Positions 1-9,624 of a stretch of DNA of 64,000 bases are shown one piece after another. Source of the stretch: Bryobacterales bacterium KBS 96 (GTDB lineage Bacteria; Acidobacteriota; Terriglobia; Bryobacterales; Bryobacteraceae); contig KB906767.1 of assembly GCA_000381625.1 (NCBI GenBank), positions 562,729 to 626,728 on the forward strand, written 5' to 3'. The notes beneath the pieces were generated by a model, which searched no databases, was not told where the DNA came from, and saw nothing but the letters and a program-made list of their open reading frames with translations. A program made the position numbers and the translations under genes. The number at the start of each line of letters is the position of its first letter. The first letter of the stretch is position 1.

Positions 1-505
1 CCCAGGCAGCCAGCAGAGGAGCCACAAGCGAGCCCACGCTGATGCCGAGTTGGCCGACGCCGGCGCCGAGAGCGCGTTCTTTAGGCAGCAGGTAAGTGCC
101 GTACGCTTTGCCCGTGCCCGGGATGCCGCCCGCTTCCCCAACTCCCAGACCTAACCGGCACCAGAACAATTGCGCAAACGACTGGGCAAAGCCGGTGGCG
201 ACACCCGCCATGGACCAGATGGCGACGGCAATGCTTGTGACTGGAGTGAGACCCACGCGATCCATTAGCCAGCCGATGACCGGAGAACAGAGAGCATATG
301 TGATTGCGAATACGGCTACGAGATTTCCGTATCCGAGGTCGTTCAAATGGAACTCTGTCTTCAGCACGGGCGCCAGCGAAGCAAGCAGCAGGCGGTCCAG
401 GTAATTCAGCGACGAGGAAAGCAGGAAAAACGAAATCAGGAACCAACGCAAGCGGGCCGATTCCGGCGCGGCGTTAAGAACGCGGCGTCGCGTGAAGCTG
501 ATCAC
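1..505 (-). CDS. MFS transporter, ACS-like (partial, 3' end missing)
   Basis: This is the N-terminal ~168 residues of a major facilitator superfamily permease; the C-terminal half lies beyond the left edge. The frame shows an early membrane segment containing NYLDR, a second helix followed by GWLMDRVG (the loop 2-3 MFS signature), and a later helix with RLGLGVGEAGGIPG. These are typical of the anion:cation symporter branch (hexuronate and galactonate type carriers). The start is GTG at 505, which overlaps the stop of the upstream thioesterase in a GTGA arrangement, so the two are probably translationally coupled. The substrate cannot be told from this fragment. Confidence 0.75.
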   Translation of the reverse strand, partial: MISFTRRRVLNAAPESARLRWFLISFFLLSSSLNYLDRLLLASLAPVLKTEFHLNDLGYGNLVAVFAITYALCSPVIGWLMDRVGLTPVTSIAVAIWSMAGVATGFAQSFAQLFWCRLGLGVGEAGGIPGTGKAYGTYLLPKERALGAGVGQLGISVGSLVAPLLAAW

Positions 506-918
506 CGTGGACCATCCGGCGATAACGCCAGCGCCAATTTTTGGCGAATTTCCACTGGAATCGAAATGGAGCGTTGCGTATCCCGATCCATGCACACAAC
601 GACGACAATTCCGGTTGCGGCAAGTTGTGCGGCTTTTAAAGTCCTGAATTCGAAACGTACGGACGAATTGCCGATATGCGCCACGCGCACTTCAATCTCG
701 ATTAGATCGTCATGCTCCATCGCCATTTTGAAATCGCATTCCACATGAACACGCGGGAAGTTGATCGAGCGTTTAGGATCGTAGTTGATTCCCAGGGTGC
801 GCAAGAATTCGATCTCCGCCGATTCGAAGTAACGGAACATCGCCGTGTAATGAATCCGGCCGCTAGCATCGGTATCAATGAAACGAATACGCGTCTGAAA
901 AATAAACGGAGGCGGCAT
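502..918 (-). CDS. acyl-CoA thioesterase, 4HBT/YbgC-type hotdog protein
   Basis: This ~138-residue single hotdog domain resembles the 4-hydroxybenzoyl-CoA thioesterase/YbgC family. The first strand carries FIDTDASGRIHY, which fits the family pattern with a catalytic acidic residue (usually D) before a G-x-hydrophobic-H/Y turn, followed by the helix AMFRYFESAEIEFLR. The family hydrolyses acyl-CoA or acyl-ACP in the cytoplasm; the acyl group here is unknown. The reading frame is open to 1014, but the ATG at 918 has a GGAAG Shine-Dalgarno-like sequence and matches the usual N-terminus. It overlaps the downstream MFS gene by 3 bases. Confidence 0.75.
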   Translation of the reverse strand: MPPPFIFQTRIRFIDTDASGRIHYTAMFRYFESAEIEFLRTLGINYDPKRSINFPRVHVECDFKMAMEHDDLIEIEVRVAHIGNSSVRFEFRTLKAAQLAATGIVVVVCMDRDTQRSISIPVEIRQKLALALSPDGPR

Positions 919-1034
919 TTGATTGTTCTTCCACAGCATAGCGACTGGCCGCGGTTTAGAAAGCCGGATGTGAGAATCGCTATGCTCACAGTGATGGTAT
1001 GCAATCAGCGACACCGTAACGCGAGTTGACCGGG

Positions 1035-2381
1035 ATGGGCTATCGCTTCATCGTTCTCGCATTGATCCTGGCGGCAAACGGATTCTTCGCCGCGGCGGAA
1101 GTGTCGCTCGTGTCAGTTCGCCAATCGAGCCTGAGGGCATTGGCCGAACGTGGAGTGGCTGGGGCGCAGGCGGCCTTAAGTCTGCTGGCGCGGCCGAGCC
1201 GGCTACTCTCGGTGACTCAGGTCGGAGTGACGCTTGCGAGCCTCGGTTTGGGCTGGGCGGGTGAAGACACGCTCTACCGGCTTCTGATGGACGTCCTCGA
1301 ACCGGCACATTTGCAGATTTCGCCGTTGTTTGCGCACATCGTGGCTTTCACTGTGGCATTTTTGGCGATCAGCTACGCCCACGTCGTTCTGGGCGAAGTA
1401 GTGCCTAAGAATCTCGCGATCGAAAAAGCGGCGCGGGTTGCCGTGTTGACGGCGCCACCCCTGCTCGTCTTCTACCGGCTTTCCTCCCCCTTCGTAGTTG
1501 TTATTGAAAAGACGACTTCGCTGATTCTGAGATTGCTTGGACTTTCGAGCGGATCGGACGCCCGCGGCGGCCATTCCGCGGAGGAGTTGAAGTACGTAAT
1601 TCAGACCAGCCGCCGTGCGGGGCACCTCGCGCAATTCGAACAAGACGCGATTCAGCGGCTGATCGAACTGTCGAAGTACTCGGCGCGGGAGATCATGGTT
1701 CCTCGCCATAATGTCGTTTCACTACCCGTTTCTTCGCAACTGGATCAGGTGCTGAGCGTAATGGCGGAGCACAAATACACGCGCGTGCCGGTTTACGAGG
1801 ACCGGCCAGAACGCATCGTCGGCATCGTTCACTACAAAGACTTGATGCGCGTATGGGAAGAGCGGCGCTTCGCGCACGAAAAACGGCAAGCTACCCGGCC
1901 ATTCCGCCTTCGAAAATTCCTGCGGAAGCCGCTCGTCGTGCCGGAGACGAAGCCGCTGAATCAATTGATCGACGAATTCCGAACCAGTCACACCCATATG
2001 GCGTTGGTTGTGGACGAATTCGGCACGATAGTCGGTCTGGTGACGCTAGAGGACGTGCTCGAACAGGTATTTGGAGACATCGGAGATGAGCACGACGTGA
2101 AGCGGCCCGAACTGTTAAACGAAACGGTGCTGGAGCTCGAAGGCAGCACGACGATCCGCGACCTGGAGACGCGCTATAACATCGTTCTTCCGGCCGATGC
2201 CGGATTTGAAACGCTGGCCGGATTTTTGCTGACGCATTTCGGTTACATTCCGAAAATAGGGGCCTCGATGGAACATGGGGGGCGGCGATTTACTATTTTG
2301 GAAATGGATCGGAATCGAATAGCGAAGGTGCGGATTCAACGGCTCGATCCGGCCGCGGCGGCCGAAGCGGTTACTCCGTGA
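1035..2381 (+). CDS. CNNM/CorC-HlyC family membrane protein with CBS pair
   Basis: This is a 448-residue inner-membrane protein with the standard architecture of the 'hemolysin C/CorC' or CNNM transporter family. A DUF21/CNNM membrane domain of about four helices covers residues 1-190, with the GEVVPKNLAIEKA signature near 120. Two CBS domains follow (~205-340; IMVPRHNVV begins the first), then a C-terminal CorC_HlyC domain (~355-435). Relatives are implicated in Mg2+/Co2+ efflux and homeostasis. The ATG at 1035 is preferred over a TTG at 1026. The 3' end overlaps the convergent epimerase gene by 11 bases. Confidence 0.85.
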   Translation: MGYRFIVLALILAANGFFAAAEVSLVSVRQSSLRALAERGVAGAQAALSLLARPSRLLSVTQVGVTLASLGLGWAGEDTLYRLLMDVLEPAHLQISPLFAHIVAFTVAFLAISYAHVVLGEVVPKNLAIEKAARVAVLTAPPLLVFYRLSSPFVVVIEKTTSLILRLLGLSSGSDARGGHSAEELKYVIQTSRRAGHLAQFEQDAIQRLIELSKYSAREIMVPRHNVVSLPVSSQLDQVLSVMAEHKYTRVPVYEDRPERIVGIVHYKDLMRVWEERRFAHEKRQATRPFRLRKFLRKPLVVPETKPLNQLIDEFRTSHTHMALVVDEFGTIVGLVTLEDVLEQVFGDIGDEHDVKRPELLNETVLELEGSTTIRDLETRYNIVLPADAGFETLAGFLLTHFGYIPKIGASMEHGGRRFTILEMDRNRIAKVRIQRLDPAAAAEAVTP

Positions 2382-3324
2382 CGCCACGGCTCCACAGAGC
2401 ACGATCGGCGTATTCCTCGAACGCAGAGCGACTAGTGTAGCGGAAGGCGTAGCCGGTTTCCCGCTTCAGGCGGTCGCTGCTCACAACCCAAGAATGGCGG
2501 AGCAACTGCAGCGTCCACGCCGGCGCAGGGGCGACGGGCGCCCGACACCGCCATGCCAGCCGATCCAACGCGTGAAGCGCGGCGTACGGGACGCGGACCG
2601 GCCGCCTTTGGAGTTTCAGGCACATCTCATCGATGCTTAGCGCGCCATCCGCGCCGACGTTGAAAACTCCCGGAATTCTTTTCAACAGCAGCAAGCGAAT
2701 GATTTCGACGATATCGTCGATATGAGTGAATTGCAAAGGCGCCGTGCGCGAAGGCATGAACACCAAGCGATTACAAAGGTAATCCAACAGGAGATTGTTA
2801 CAAGATGGCCCGATGAGGAAGCTAGGGCGAAGCACGGTAATAGCGGGCAAACTGGCGGTTGCGGCATATTCCGCGAGCATGTGTTCGATCTGCCGCTTGT
2901 GCATTCCATAGATAAATTCCAGATTGGTTTTAACGGGATGATCTTCAGAGAGACGCGCGGGATTATCGGCGTGAAAACCGTAAACTGTCGCGGAACTCAG
3001 ATGCAACAGATGCTTTACGCCGGCAGCCTTGCACGATTCAAAAACCATCTTGCTTCCGTTGACGTTGATGTCCTCCATCAGATTTGCATCGCGGATCGGG
3101 CGAACAACAAATGCCGCGTGAACCACGGAGTCGATCCGATGCCGGCTGACAATCTCCGTAAGCGAATGGCGCACATCGGCAGCGACAAACACGGCTCTAG
3201 CCGGTGTCGCCGGTGAGTTTCGCACATCGACGCCTATGACCGACTCAAAGCGTGGATCGTTCGACAGCGCTCTCGCCAGAGGTTGCCCGAGAAAACCGGA
3301 AGAGCCTGTCACCAGAACATTCAT
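2371..3324 (-). CDS. NAD-dependent epimerase/dehydratase (extended SDR)
   Basis: A 317-residue extended short-chain dehydrogenase. The Rossmann motif GSSGFLG lies at the N-terminus, LSSATVYG carries the catalytic Ser/Thr region, and YGMHK provides the YxxxK pair near residue 140. The C-terminal half is the variable substrate domain, typical of nucleotide-sugar epimerases and related reductases. It is the last gene of the minus-strand biosynthetic operon, 9 bases after the flavin monooxygenase. A role in making or modifying a sugar or alcohol group of the cluster product is plausible, but no substrate can be read from the sequence. Confidence 0.8.
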   Translation of the reverse strand: MNVLVTGSSGFLGQPLARALSNDPRFESVIGVDVRNSPATPARAVFVAADVRHSLTEIVSRHRIDSVVHAAFVVRPIRDANLMEDINVNGSKMVFESCKAAGVKHLLHLSSATVYGFHADNPARLSEDHPVKTNLEFIYGMHKRQIEHMLAEYAATASLPAITVLRPSFLIGPSCNNLLLDYLCNRLVFMPSRTAPLQFTHIDDIVEIIRLLLLKRIPGVFNVGADGALSIDEMCLKLQRRPVRVPYAALHALDRLAWRCRAPVAPAPAWTLQLLRHSWVVSSDRLKRETGYAFRYTSRSAFEEYADRALWSRGVTE

Positions 3325-3333
3325 GCGTGCCAG

Positions 3334-4695
3334 TCAGGAAACATTGCGGCCCCTATCGCCGTTCCAGGCCGGAGCAGATGCCGGTATCTGGTTCAGCAAC
3401 AAACGCCGGAACTCGTGATAGTGCACCTCCAGATTGTGACGCGGCGTTCGGACAAAAGAGCGCCGAATGCTGTCCGCCTCCGCGGAGCAGCGTTGTTCCA
3501 AATCGTCCGGCAATTGGTAGCTGCCAAGCAAGTAATTCGCAGCCAGTTTCGCCTGCAAGTCCGCTAGCGGCCAGATGCTGCCGTTTGGCTGAACGAGGCC
3601 GATGAAGAACAAATCACGATGTTCAGGATGGAACATGCGCAGATACAACATCGGGACACCATCTTCGTAATTAATGAAATTGCGATTGAAAAACGGAAAG
3701 CGGACAGCGTAACCGGTGCAGGCGATAACCGTATCGAATTCACCGGAACTTCCGTTGTTAAACCAAACCCGGTTGCCATCGAAGCGCACGACCCCAGGCA
3801 GCGTTTGAATGCGGCGTTTTCGAATGTAATAGAGCAGTTCGGAATTGATGAGAGGATGACAAGCGAGTAGCGGATGGTCCGGTTTGGGCAAACCTTGCCG
3901 CGTATATGCCGCGACCGCCAACCGAGTCAAGCGACCGCCCGCCAACTTGAGGACCGGTCCCGGCAACCAGGCAAGGCGCGCGTACCATACGTCAGAGGGA
4001 ATGCCGAAGATGAACCGTGGAAGCACGTGATAGCCGCGCCGTAAGCTCATGGAGCAGGTTCCAGTTGCACGCGCAACCTGTCCGGCGATATCCGCTGCCG
4101 AATTCCCTCCCCCAACCACGAGCACGCGATCTTTTCCAAAAATATGAGGGCTCTTAAAATCATGTGAATGCAAAAAGCGCCCGGTGAACGTGCCCGGGAT
4201 TACCGGCATCCGAGGGCTCCAATGGTGTCCATTGCAGACGAACAGCGCATGAAACTCTTGCGTGCTGCCATCGTGCAGCGTGACGATCCAGCGCTGGCCG
4301 CCAGCCTTTTCCGCGCGCTGCACTTCAGCGCCGAACTGGATGTGATTGAACAATCCGAAGCGGGCGGCGTAGCTTTCGAAATACTTCAGCAGCAGGCTTT
4401 GCGAAGGATACGATGGATAGTACGCCGGAAAGGCAAAATCCTCAAGTTGGGAGAGAGTTTTCGAACTGATCGACCTCACGGATTCGTACACGCTCGAATG
4501 GCCGGAGCGTGTCGAGTAAATCCAATTTCCTCCGACACGATCGTTCTTTTCAAAAACCGTGAAATTGCGAAATCCCGCCTGTAGCAGATTCTTCGCCGTC
4601 GCGAGGCCGGATGGACCGGCCCCGATGATGCAGATGCGGAGATCCTGGGGAGATGTCACTTCGGGCCGCGGTTCAGGTAGACACAGGTTCGGCAA
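3334..4695 (-). CDS. flavin-containing monooxygenase (FMO/BVMO-like)
   Basis: This 453-residue FAD- and NADPH-binding monooxygenase has an N-terminal FAD site GAGPSGLA (residues ~25-32). The FMO fingerprint FTGRFLHSHDF (FxGxxxHxxxF) sits near 170, and the NADPH site GGGNSAAD follows about 15 residues later. The spacing matches class B flavin monooxygenases, which oxygenate heteroatoms or carry out Baeyer-Villiger reactions. The longest start is a TTG at 4695 that overlaps the dehydratase gene by 23 bases; a GTG at 4659 would leave a 13-base gap, so the start is uncertain. It sits inside the minus-strand cluster and is a likely tailoring oxidase. Confidence 0.82.
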   Translation of the reverse strand: MPNLCLPEPRPEVTSPQDLRICIIGAGPSGLATAKNLLQAGFRNFTVFEKNDRVGGNWIYSTRSGHSSVYESVRSISSKTLSQLEDFAFPAYYPSYPSQSLLLKYFESYAARFGLFNHIQFGAEVQRAEKAGGQRWIVTLHDGSTQEFHALFVCNGHHWSPRMPVIPGTFTGRFLHSHDFKSPHIFGKDRVLVVGGGNSAADIAGQVARATGTCSMSLRRGYHVLPRFIFGIPSDVWYARLAWLPGPVLKLAGGRLTRLAVAAYTRQGLPKPDHPLLACHPLINSELLYYIRKRRIQTLPGVVRFDGNRVWFNNGSSGEFDTVIACTGYAVRFPFFNRNFINYEDGVPMLYLRMFHPEHRDLFFIGLVQPNGSIWPLADLQAKLAANYLLGSYQLPDDLEQRCSAEADSIRRSFVRTPRHNLEVHYHEFRRLLLNQIPASAPAWNGDRGRNVS

Positions 4696-5188
4696 CTAGC
4701 ACTGGGTCGGGTGGAAATCCAACGAGGCCAAGACGCAGGAATTCGGCGCGTTCAAACCGTTCTAACTCGGCGGTCTGGCGGCTATCGCGATTTCCGTCCG
4801 GATCGAATGCAAACATCAGGCGCATACTCGCGTGGCGGACGCCGTTATACGTTACGGTGGCGCTACAGATAGCGGATTCGTGGCGAATCTGGTCGAGTTG
4901 GGCGGCGATATGCAACCGGCTATGAGGCGGAACAAATTGCCTGAATTTAGCCTCGGAAATCATAGTCAGCACCGGAAACACCAGATTGGAGTGCATCTGG
5001 GCGCCGGTTACTTCCACGAGCCTTCCAGCTAATTGCGCGGAGATTTCAACGAGGAGAATGCCGGGCGTTACCGGAAAGCTCGGGAAATGATCTTGAAACA
5101 GCTCGTCGGGGAAATTGGTGGTTGCATATCCCTCGGCGCTTTTGCCTGGGGTAAATGCAGTGATCCTCTCGAGAAGACGCCATCGCAT
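4673..5188 (-). CDS. FabZ/FabA-like 3-hydroxyacyl-ACP dehydratase
   Basis: This ~171-residue hotdog protein begins with MRWRLLERITAFTPG, the usual opening of FabZ-like dehydratases. The catalytic strand/helix region DHFPSFPVTPGILLVEISAQLAG places H before FPxxPVxPGxxxxE, with an acidic residue in the hot-dog helix. It is expected to dehydrate 3-hydroxyacyl groups on a carrier protein. The frame extends upstream to a TTG at 5308, but the ATG at 5188 gives the family N-terminus and has a weak AGG upstream. Together with the FabL-type reductase and the ACP fusion in the same operon it implies carrier-bound acyl modification. No ketosynthase or ketoreductase is encoded in this operon. Confidence 0.78.
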   Translation of the reverse strand: MRWRLLERITAFTPGKSAEGYATTNFPDELFQDHFPSFPVTPGILLVEISAQLAGRLVEVTGAQMHSNLVFPVLTMISEAKFRQFVPPHSRLHIAAQLDQIRHESAICSATVTYNGVRHASMRLMFAFDPDGNRDSRQTAELERFERAEFLRLGLVGFPPDPVLVAEPVST

Positions 5189-5350
5189 CGTTAGGAAGCC
5201 TGAACGTAAGATCGAACGTATCATAGGCCGGTCGCGGGATACAACAATCAGAGCCGCACGCACGTCAGTACGCGAGCTTTGCACGACTGCCGGAGCCCAC
5301 CTGCTCAATGCAGTTCCTTATCGAGATCGAGACAACCGGCGCTGCGAGGC

Positions 5351-7147
5351 TCAGGCGGATTTTCTAATCAGAAAATTGTGGATTGCCAGCGCATCGATCC
5401 GAGTCGCAAGGAAACAGTCAATTGCATCGGCGGGGCTCTCGACGACCGGTTCTCCCGCACGGTTGAACGATGTATTCAAAACAACCGGAACTCCCGTCCG
5501 ATCTTCGAACTTCTGAATCAGATCGTAAAATAGTGGATTTTCATCCTGACTGACAGTTTGGACACGGGCGGTGCCATCAACGTGCGTGACAGCCGCGAGA
5601 ACCGGCCTCTTCTCCGGACGCACGTCCACAACCCGCAGCATGTACGGGCTCGCGCCTTTTAACTCGAACCAGTCCGCCGATTTCTCTTCAAGCACAGCCG
5701 GAGCGTATGGCCGAAAGCTTTCCCGGTGCTTCACATGGCAATTGAGATAGTCTTTCATGGATGCAGGCCGAGCATCGGCGAGAATGCTACGGCGCCCGAG
5801 TGCGCGGGGACCATATTCGGAGCCACCCTGAAACCATCCCACGATCAATCCGGCGGCGATCAATTCGGCCACGTTTGCCGCAATATCGGAGACGAGCACC
5901 GGCTCCAAGTTAGCTTTCCGTAGAGCCGCGACAATTTCATCATCGGCATATGGGGGGCCTAGCGCATCGGACCGAAGCGAACGGGATTTTGGATCGCCCC
6001 TGAGGACATGCGCGCCGTAGACCGCGCAGCCCAACGCCTGGCCGCAATCGCCCGCATTAGGCATCACGTAGAGGTCTTCAAAACGTGATCGCCGAAAAGC
6101 GCGTTCGTTGGAAACACTGTTCAACGCGACGCCTCCCGCAAGGCAAAGCTGCCGCGAGGGGCTAAATTGCGCAAGAGCCGTCACCGAGTTCGTCACGGTA
6201 TCGTCGAGCAACATTTGACCGGCCTTGGCCACATCGGCATGAATCGGTAATACGGGCGTGCCCGGGAGCCTGGGCTTCGCGCCGAACTCGGATAACGCGG
6301 CCTGCAATTCTTTGCGCCCAAGGAACCGGAACGAACCGTCATCGCGCAGTTCGAGGTACGGCGAAAGCGCGCGATAGCAAGAATCCTGCCCGTAAGAAGA
6401 AAGGCCCATTGTTTTGCCTTCCTCGCCGGAACGAAAGCCGAGATAGGTTGTGAACCGGTGATAGAGAAGTCCGGGACTCGATTCCGGAAAGGTATGTTCT
6501 CGATGCATAGCGAACTCGGAAGCACGGGCAGACGAGAGAGTTATCGCGAGCGGTGAGCCTCCCAGTCGATCCAGCGGCTCTCCGGAGTTGTCGATTGTGA
6601 GGACGGCTGCTTCCTCGAAGGGGCTCGAGAAGAACGCCTGATACCGGTGAATTGCGTGATGCTCGATGTCCGTAACGATTTCGGCATTCGGGAAAAAGCG
6701 GCTCAATTTTCGTCCGAGTTGAAAACGATTTACGGCGAAATGAGATTCGCTCGCGACAACTAGATCGATGTCCGCGGCGCTCAGCGTCGTGCCCCTTAAA
6801 AGGGCATCGAGGAATGATCGCCAGGTTGTCTCAAACACGCTCGTCGGCGGAAAACGCCGAAAGCAGTCTGAGAGCAGAAAGGCAGTCATCTTGCCGAATT
6901 CCGTTTTGCGCTCGCGAATCTCGTCGCACTCAGCCTGCGACAGTAGAATGGCGTACTTCTTCCTGATAAAGCGGTCCAGATTCAGGGCACGAATGCCGTG
7001 GACCGAAGAAACGAGAGCAAAGCTTGCTCCATGTCCGGTTGAAGATATTCCAAGCACGTTGTGTTCGCAACGCGAATTTGTTCTTCGCCGCAAAGATCTC
7101 CAAACATTCCGAAGCGCGCGCCCTGGATCGACAAGAATGGGATTCAT
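5351..7147 (-). CDS. O-carbamoyltransferase, NodU/CmcH/TobZ family
   Basis: A 598-residue carbamoyltransferase. The N-terminal Kae1-like domain has the metal-binding EHHAIHRYQAFF segment (HHxxH pattern) near residue 160 and a GEEGKTMGLSSYG loop. The C-terminal YrdC/Sua5-like domain has GGSEYGPRALGRRS, a family signature, around residue 430. Members transfer a carbamoyl group from carbamoyl phosphate through a carbamoyl-adenylate onto a hydroxyl of a sugar, lipid or antibiotic. Its place 9 bases after the acyl-ligase fusion in the same operon points to O-carbamoylation as a tailoring step. The ATG at 7147 follows a ~25-residue basic extension before the conserved core. Confidence 0.88.
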   Translation of the reverse strand: MNPILVDPGRALRNVWRSLRRRTNSRCEHNVLGISSTGHGASFALVSSVHGIRALNLDRFIRKKYAILLSQAECDEIRERKTEFGKMTAFLLSDCFRRFPPTSVFETTWRSFLDALLRGTTLSAADIDLVVASESHFAVNRFQLGRKLSRFFPNAEIVTDIEHHAIHRYQAFFSSPFEEAAVLTIDNSGEPLDRLGGSPLAITLSSARASEFAMHREHTFPESSPGLLYHRFTTYLGFRSGEEGKTMGLSSYGQDSCYRALSPYLELRDDGSFRFLGRKELQAALSEFGAKPRLPGTPVLPIHADVAKAGQMLLDDTVTNSVTALAQFSPSRQLCLAGGVALNSVSNERAFRRSRFEDLYVMPNAGDCGQALGCAVYGAHVLRGDPKSRSLRSDALGPPYADDEIVAALRKANLEPVLVSDIAANVAELIAAGLIVGWFQGGSEYGPRALGRRSILADARPASMKDYLNCHVKHRESFRPYAPAVLEEKSADWFELKGASPYMLRVVDVRPEKRPVLAAVTHVDGTARVQTVSQDENPLFYDLIQKFEDRTGVPVVLNTSFNRAGEPVVESPADAIDCFLATRIDALAIHNFLIRKSA

Positions 7148-7156
7148 GGCGATTGT

Positions 7157-9622
7157 TCAGTTTCCGCCGTTCGTTTGCAATTCTTTAAGTCTGCTTTCGA
7201 CAACATGGTAGAGCAGAAACGGATGAGCATCCGTGGGAATGATGATTGGCCGCCCAAAGGACACCGTTATTTCCGGCTTGCCCGGTTTTTGAAGATCGAA
7301 AAAGCTGGAGCTTAAATGAACCGGAACGACCTGGGTGTGCGTTTGCGCCGCGATGAGCGCGGCTCCCGGACGCCAGGTGAGAATGGGGCTATAACCTCGG
7401 TCGATCCAATCACAGGACTGAAGAAGCCCTTGCCTGGTCTGACCAAAGCGCGGCAGCGGAGTGTACGGGAAGAATAATTGCGTGAATGTCGCGGGACTGA
7501 TGCGCGGTCCACCCCAGAGCGCCTCGCGCCTGTCCGATCCAAGTAGCGAGGCTCCGAAGAATAGCTTTTTCGATATGCGTGCCGGGATGCTGCTATAGAT
7601 CGCGAGATAGTCCATGAAATGGCGGCGCGGCATCTCCTGGATGGCCAGGATGACTGGCGGCTTCAGGCAAAGGAGCAAATCTCGATTGACAGCCTGTACG
7701 CGTATGCGCAATTTTACATATGGGCGCGCGAGCAGGCCACGAGACAAGCGGCGCAATGGGTTCCAGCCAATCCAGTGATGCCATTTCGCCGCGGCAACGC
7801 CGTCGAGCATAGCGTCGTTTCTATCAGCTTGCGCTGAGCATCGCAGATCCGCGATGCTAACGTCCTCTACCGACTTCGACGCGGGGAGAGCGAGATTGTA
7901 TTCCGTTTCCAGACGCAACAGCAGTTGCAGAACATCTAGCGATCCCAAACCAAAATCGCGCATCAGTTCCGTTGTTTGCGGCGTGGGCATCTCCCGGCCC
8001 GTAGCGATGTAGCGAGCCAGTTGCTCAATTCTGCGATGCCGGTTCGGCTCGGAGCGGATTGCGTCGAGCGTGACCGGCCCCATTTCGGTTCTGAGATTCT
8101 GCGGCTCGGCGCTGGAATCCGTCGCAAGTGCAACCACTCTCTTGCGATCAATCTTTCCCAGCACCAAGCGCGGGAAATCCGCGTTCGGCCAAATCGTCCA
8201 GCCGCTTATCCGCTGGAACGGAAGCAGCCTCTGGTTGGCCTGCCGCACGGCAGCGGCCGGAGATTTTCCATCGCGCATGAGCAGAACGGCATGGACTTCC
8301 TCGAATCCGTTCCGATTAAGGCCGAAGACCACCGAGTCACGTGTGCCGGGCGCCTCTCCGAGCGCGGCTTCCACGATGCGCGGATTCACATTGTGGCCTT
8401 CACCGGTGACAATCAGATCGCGCTTGCGGCCGAGAAAGAAGAACCGGTTTCGACGATCCTTTGCGGCAAGATCTCCAGTGCGGAAATAGCCATCCTCGGT
8501 TAGTTCGAGCGGCTGGATGTCGCCGTTGTTGTAATATCCGGCGGCCAAATGCCTGCCGCGAACAAGAATCTCGCCATCTTCGGAAATCCTTATGGCTCCG
8601 CCGTGAACCGGCTTGCCAATGGACCCGAACCGCCCAACAAACGGTCGGTTCACCGTGACGAATGCCGCGGTTTCGGTGGAGCCGTAGCCTTGCACGAGAA
8701 AACAGCCCGCTCTCCTCCAGAACTTCTCGCGCGACTTCGGCAGCGTCGCTCCTCCGATCAATAGAATCAGAAAGCGCCAGCCAAGTAAGCGGCGTAGACG
8801 CACCAGGCGTTGCAATGGGCCGAATGTTTGAGGCCCGGCATTGCTCATGAGCGCGGCTTCGAGCAGGCCCAGCACTCTTGGAACAGTGGACAGTGCGAGC
8901 ACGCCGCCGGAGCGTATGGTTCGGATAAGATGCCGCGGAGCAACGGATTGGGAGTGAATTACAGTCAGCCCTAGCGAGAGTGGAACAATGCCGCTCAACA
9001 GCAAGCCCTGAATGTGGCTGAGAGGCGAGAGCGCGAGCAGCCGTACTGGAATGTATCGCGTGACGCGTTTCCAATAGGAGAATCGCGTGGCCTGAAACAT
9101 CAGATTGGCATGTGTGAGAACGACCCCTCGCGGTTCGCTAGAGCTTCCGGACGTATATAGGATGGCCGCGGGGTCGGAATCTGAAATTGGAACGACAAGC
9201 TCGTTCCACGGCCGCAAGGGGGCCTCGGAATCGAAACTGAACAGATATTCGCGCTGAATCGGAATGGACGCTGCGTCCCGATTCGAGCCGCAAATCAGAA
9301 GTGAAGCGTTACATTTCTTGGCAAATTCTGCGACTTGGGAAGCGGGCCAATCGGCGTCGGCAGGGGCCACGATCAATCCGCATATAGAGGCGCCGAACAA
9401 GAAGGCCAGCCACTCCGGACAATTCGCGGCCCAGATAACGACGCGGGAACCGGGCAGAAGTTCACGATCCCGAAGCATCGCCGCCGCGCGGCAGGCATTG
9501 TCGTACAGGCGCTTGTAACTCCACCATCGGACGCCATAGTCGGAGCGTAGTCCCACAGCACGCCTCGATCCCCAGTTCTTCAGGGAGAGTGCCAGAGACT
9601 GTAGAGTTGCCGGCTCACTCAT
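7157..9622 (-). CDS. acyl-AMP ligase - ACP - acyltransferase-like trifunctional fusion
   Basis: This 821-residue protein has three modules. Residues ~1-505 form an ANL-superfamily adenylating domain with YTSGSSSEPRG (P-loop), YGSTE, RTGDL and the catalytic C-terminal lysine in GKIDRK. Residues ~530-595 form an acyl carrier domain with the phosphopantetheine serine in GLGSLD (S561). Residues ~625-821 resemble PlsC acyltransferases. The last module lacks the usual NHxxxxD histidine (MPRRHFMD is present instead) and has no recognisable EGTR block, so it may be catalytically altered. The first two modules are expected to activate an acid and load it onto the built-in carrier. The ATG at 9622 lies two bases after the stop of the reductase gene. 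The frame is open further upstream to 9697. Confidence 0.85.
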   Translation of the reverse strand: MSEPATLQSLALSLKNWGSRRAVGLRSDYGVRWWSYKRLYDNACRAAAMLRDRELLPGSRVVIWAANCPEWLAFLFGASICGLIVAPADADWPASQVAEFAKKCNASLLICGSNRDAASIPIQREYLFSFDSEAPLRPWNELVVPISDSDPAAILYTSGSSSEPRGVVLTHANLMFQATRFSYWKRVTRYIPVRLLALSPLSHIQGLLLSGIVPLSLGLTVIHSQSVAPRHLIRTIRSGGVLALSTVPRVLGLLEAALMSNAGPQTFGPLQRLVRLRRLLGWRFLILLIGGATLPKSREKFWRRAGCFLVQGYGSTETAAFVTVNRPFVGRFGSIGKPVHGGAIRISEDGEILVRGRHLAAGYYNNGDIQPLELTEDGYFRTGDLAAKDRRNRFFFLGRKRDLIVTGEGHNVNPRIVEAALGEAPGTRDSVVFGLNRNGFEEVHAVLLMRDGKSPAAAVRQANQRLLPFQRISGWTIWPNADFPRLVLGKIDRKRVVALATDSSAEPQNLRTEMGPVTLDAIRSEPNRHRRIEQLARYIATGREMPTPQTTELMRDFGLGSLDVLQLLLRLETEYNLALPASKSVEDVSIADLRCSAQADRNDAMLDGVAAAKWHHWIGWNPLRRLSRGLLARPYVKLRIRVQAVNRDLLLCLKPPVILAIQEMPRRHFMDYLAIYSSIPARISKKLFFGASLLGSDRREALWGGPRISPATFTQLFFPYTPLPRFGQTRQGLLQSCDWIDRGYSPILTWRPGAALIAAQTHTQVVPVHLSSSFFDLQKPGKPEITVSFGRPIIIPTDAHPFLLYHVVESRLKELQTNGGN

Positions 9623-9624
9623 GT

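Noticed and set aside
81-446. A 121-residue minus-strand frame with high Arg and His.
   Set aside because: It is a shadow of the MFS transporter, whose true frame shows membrane segments and the MFS signature.
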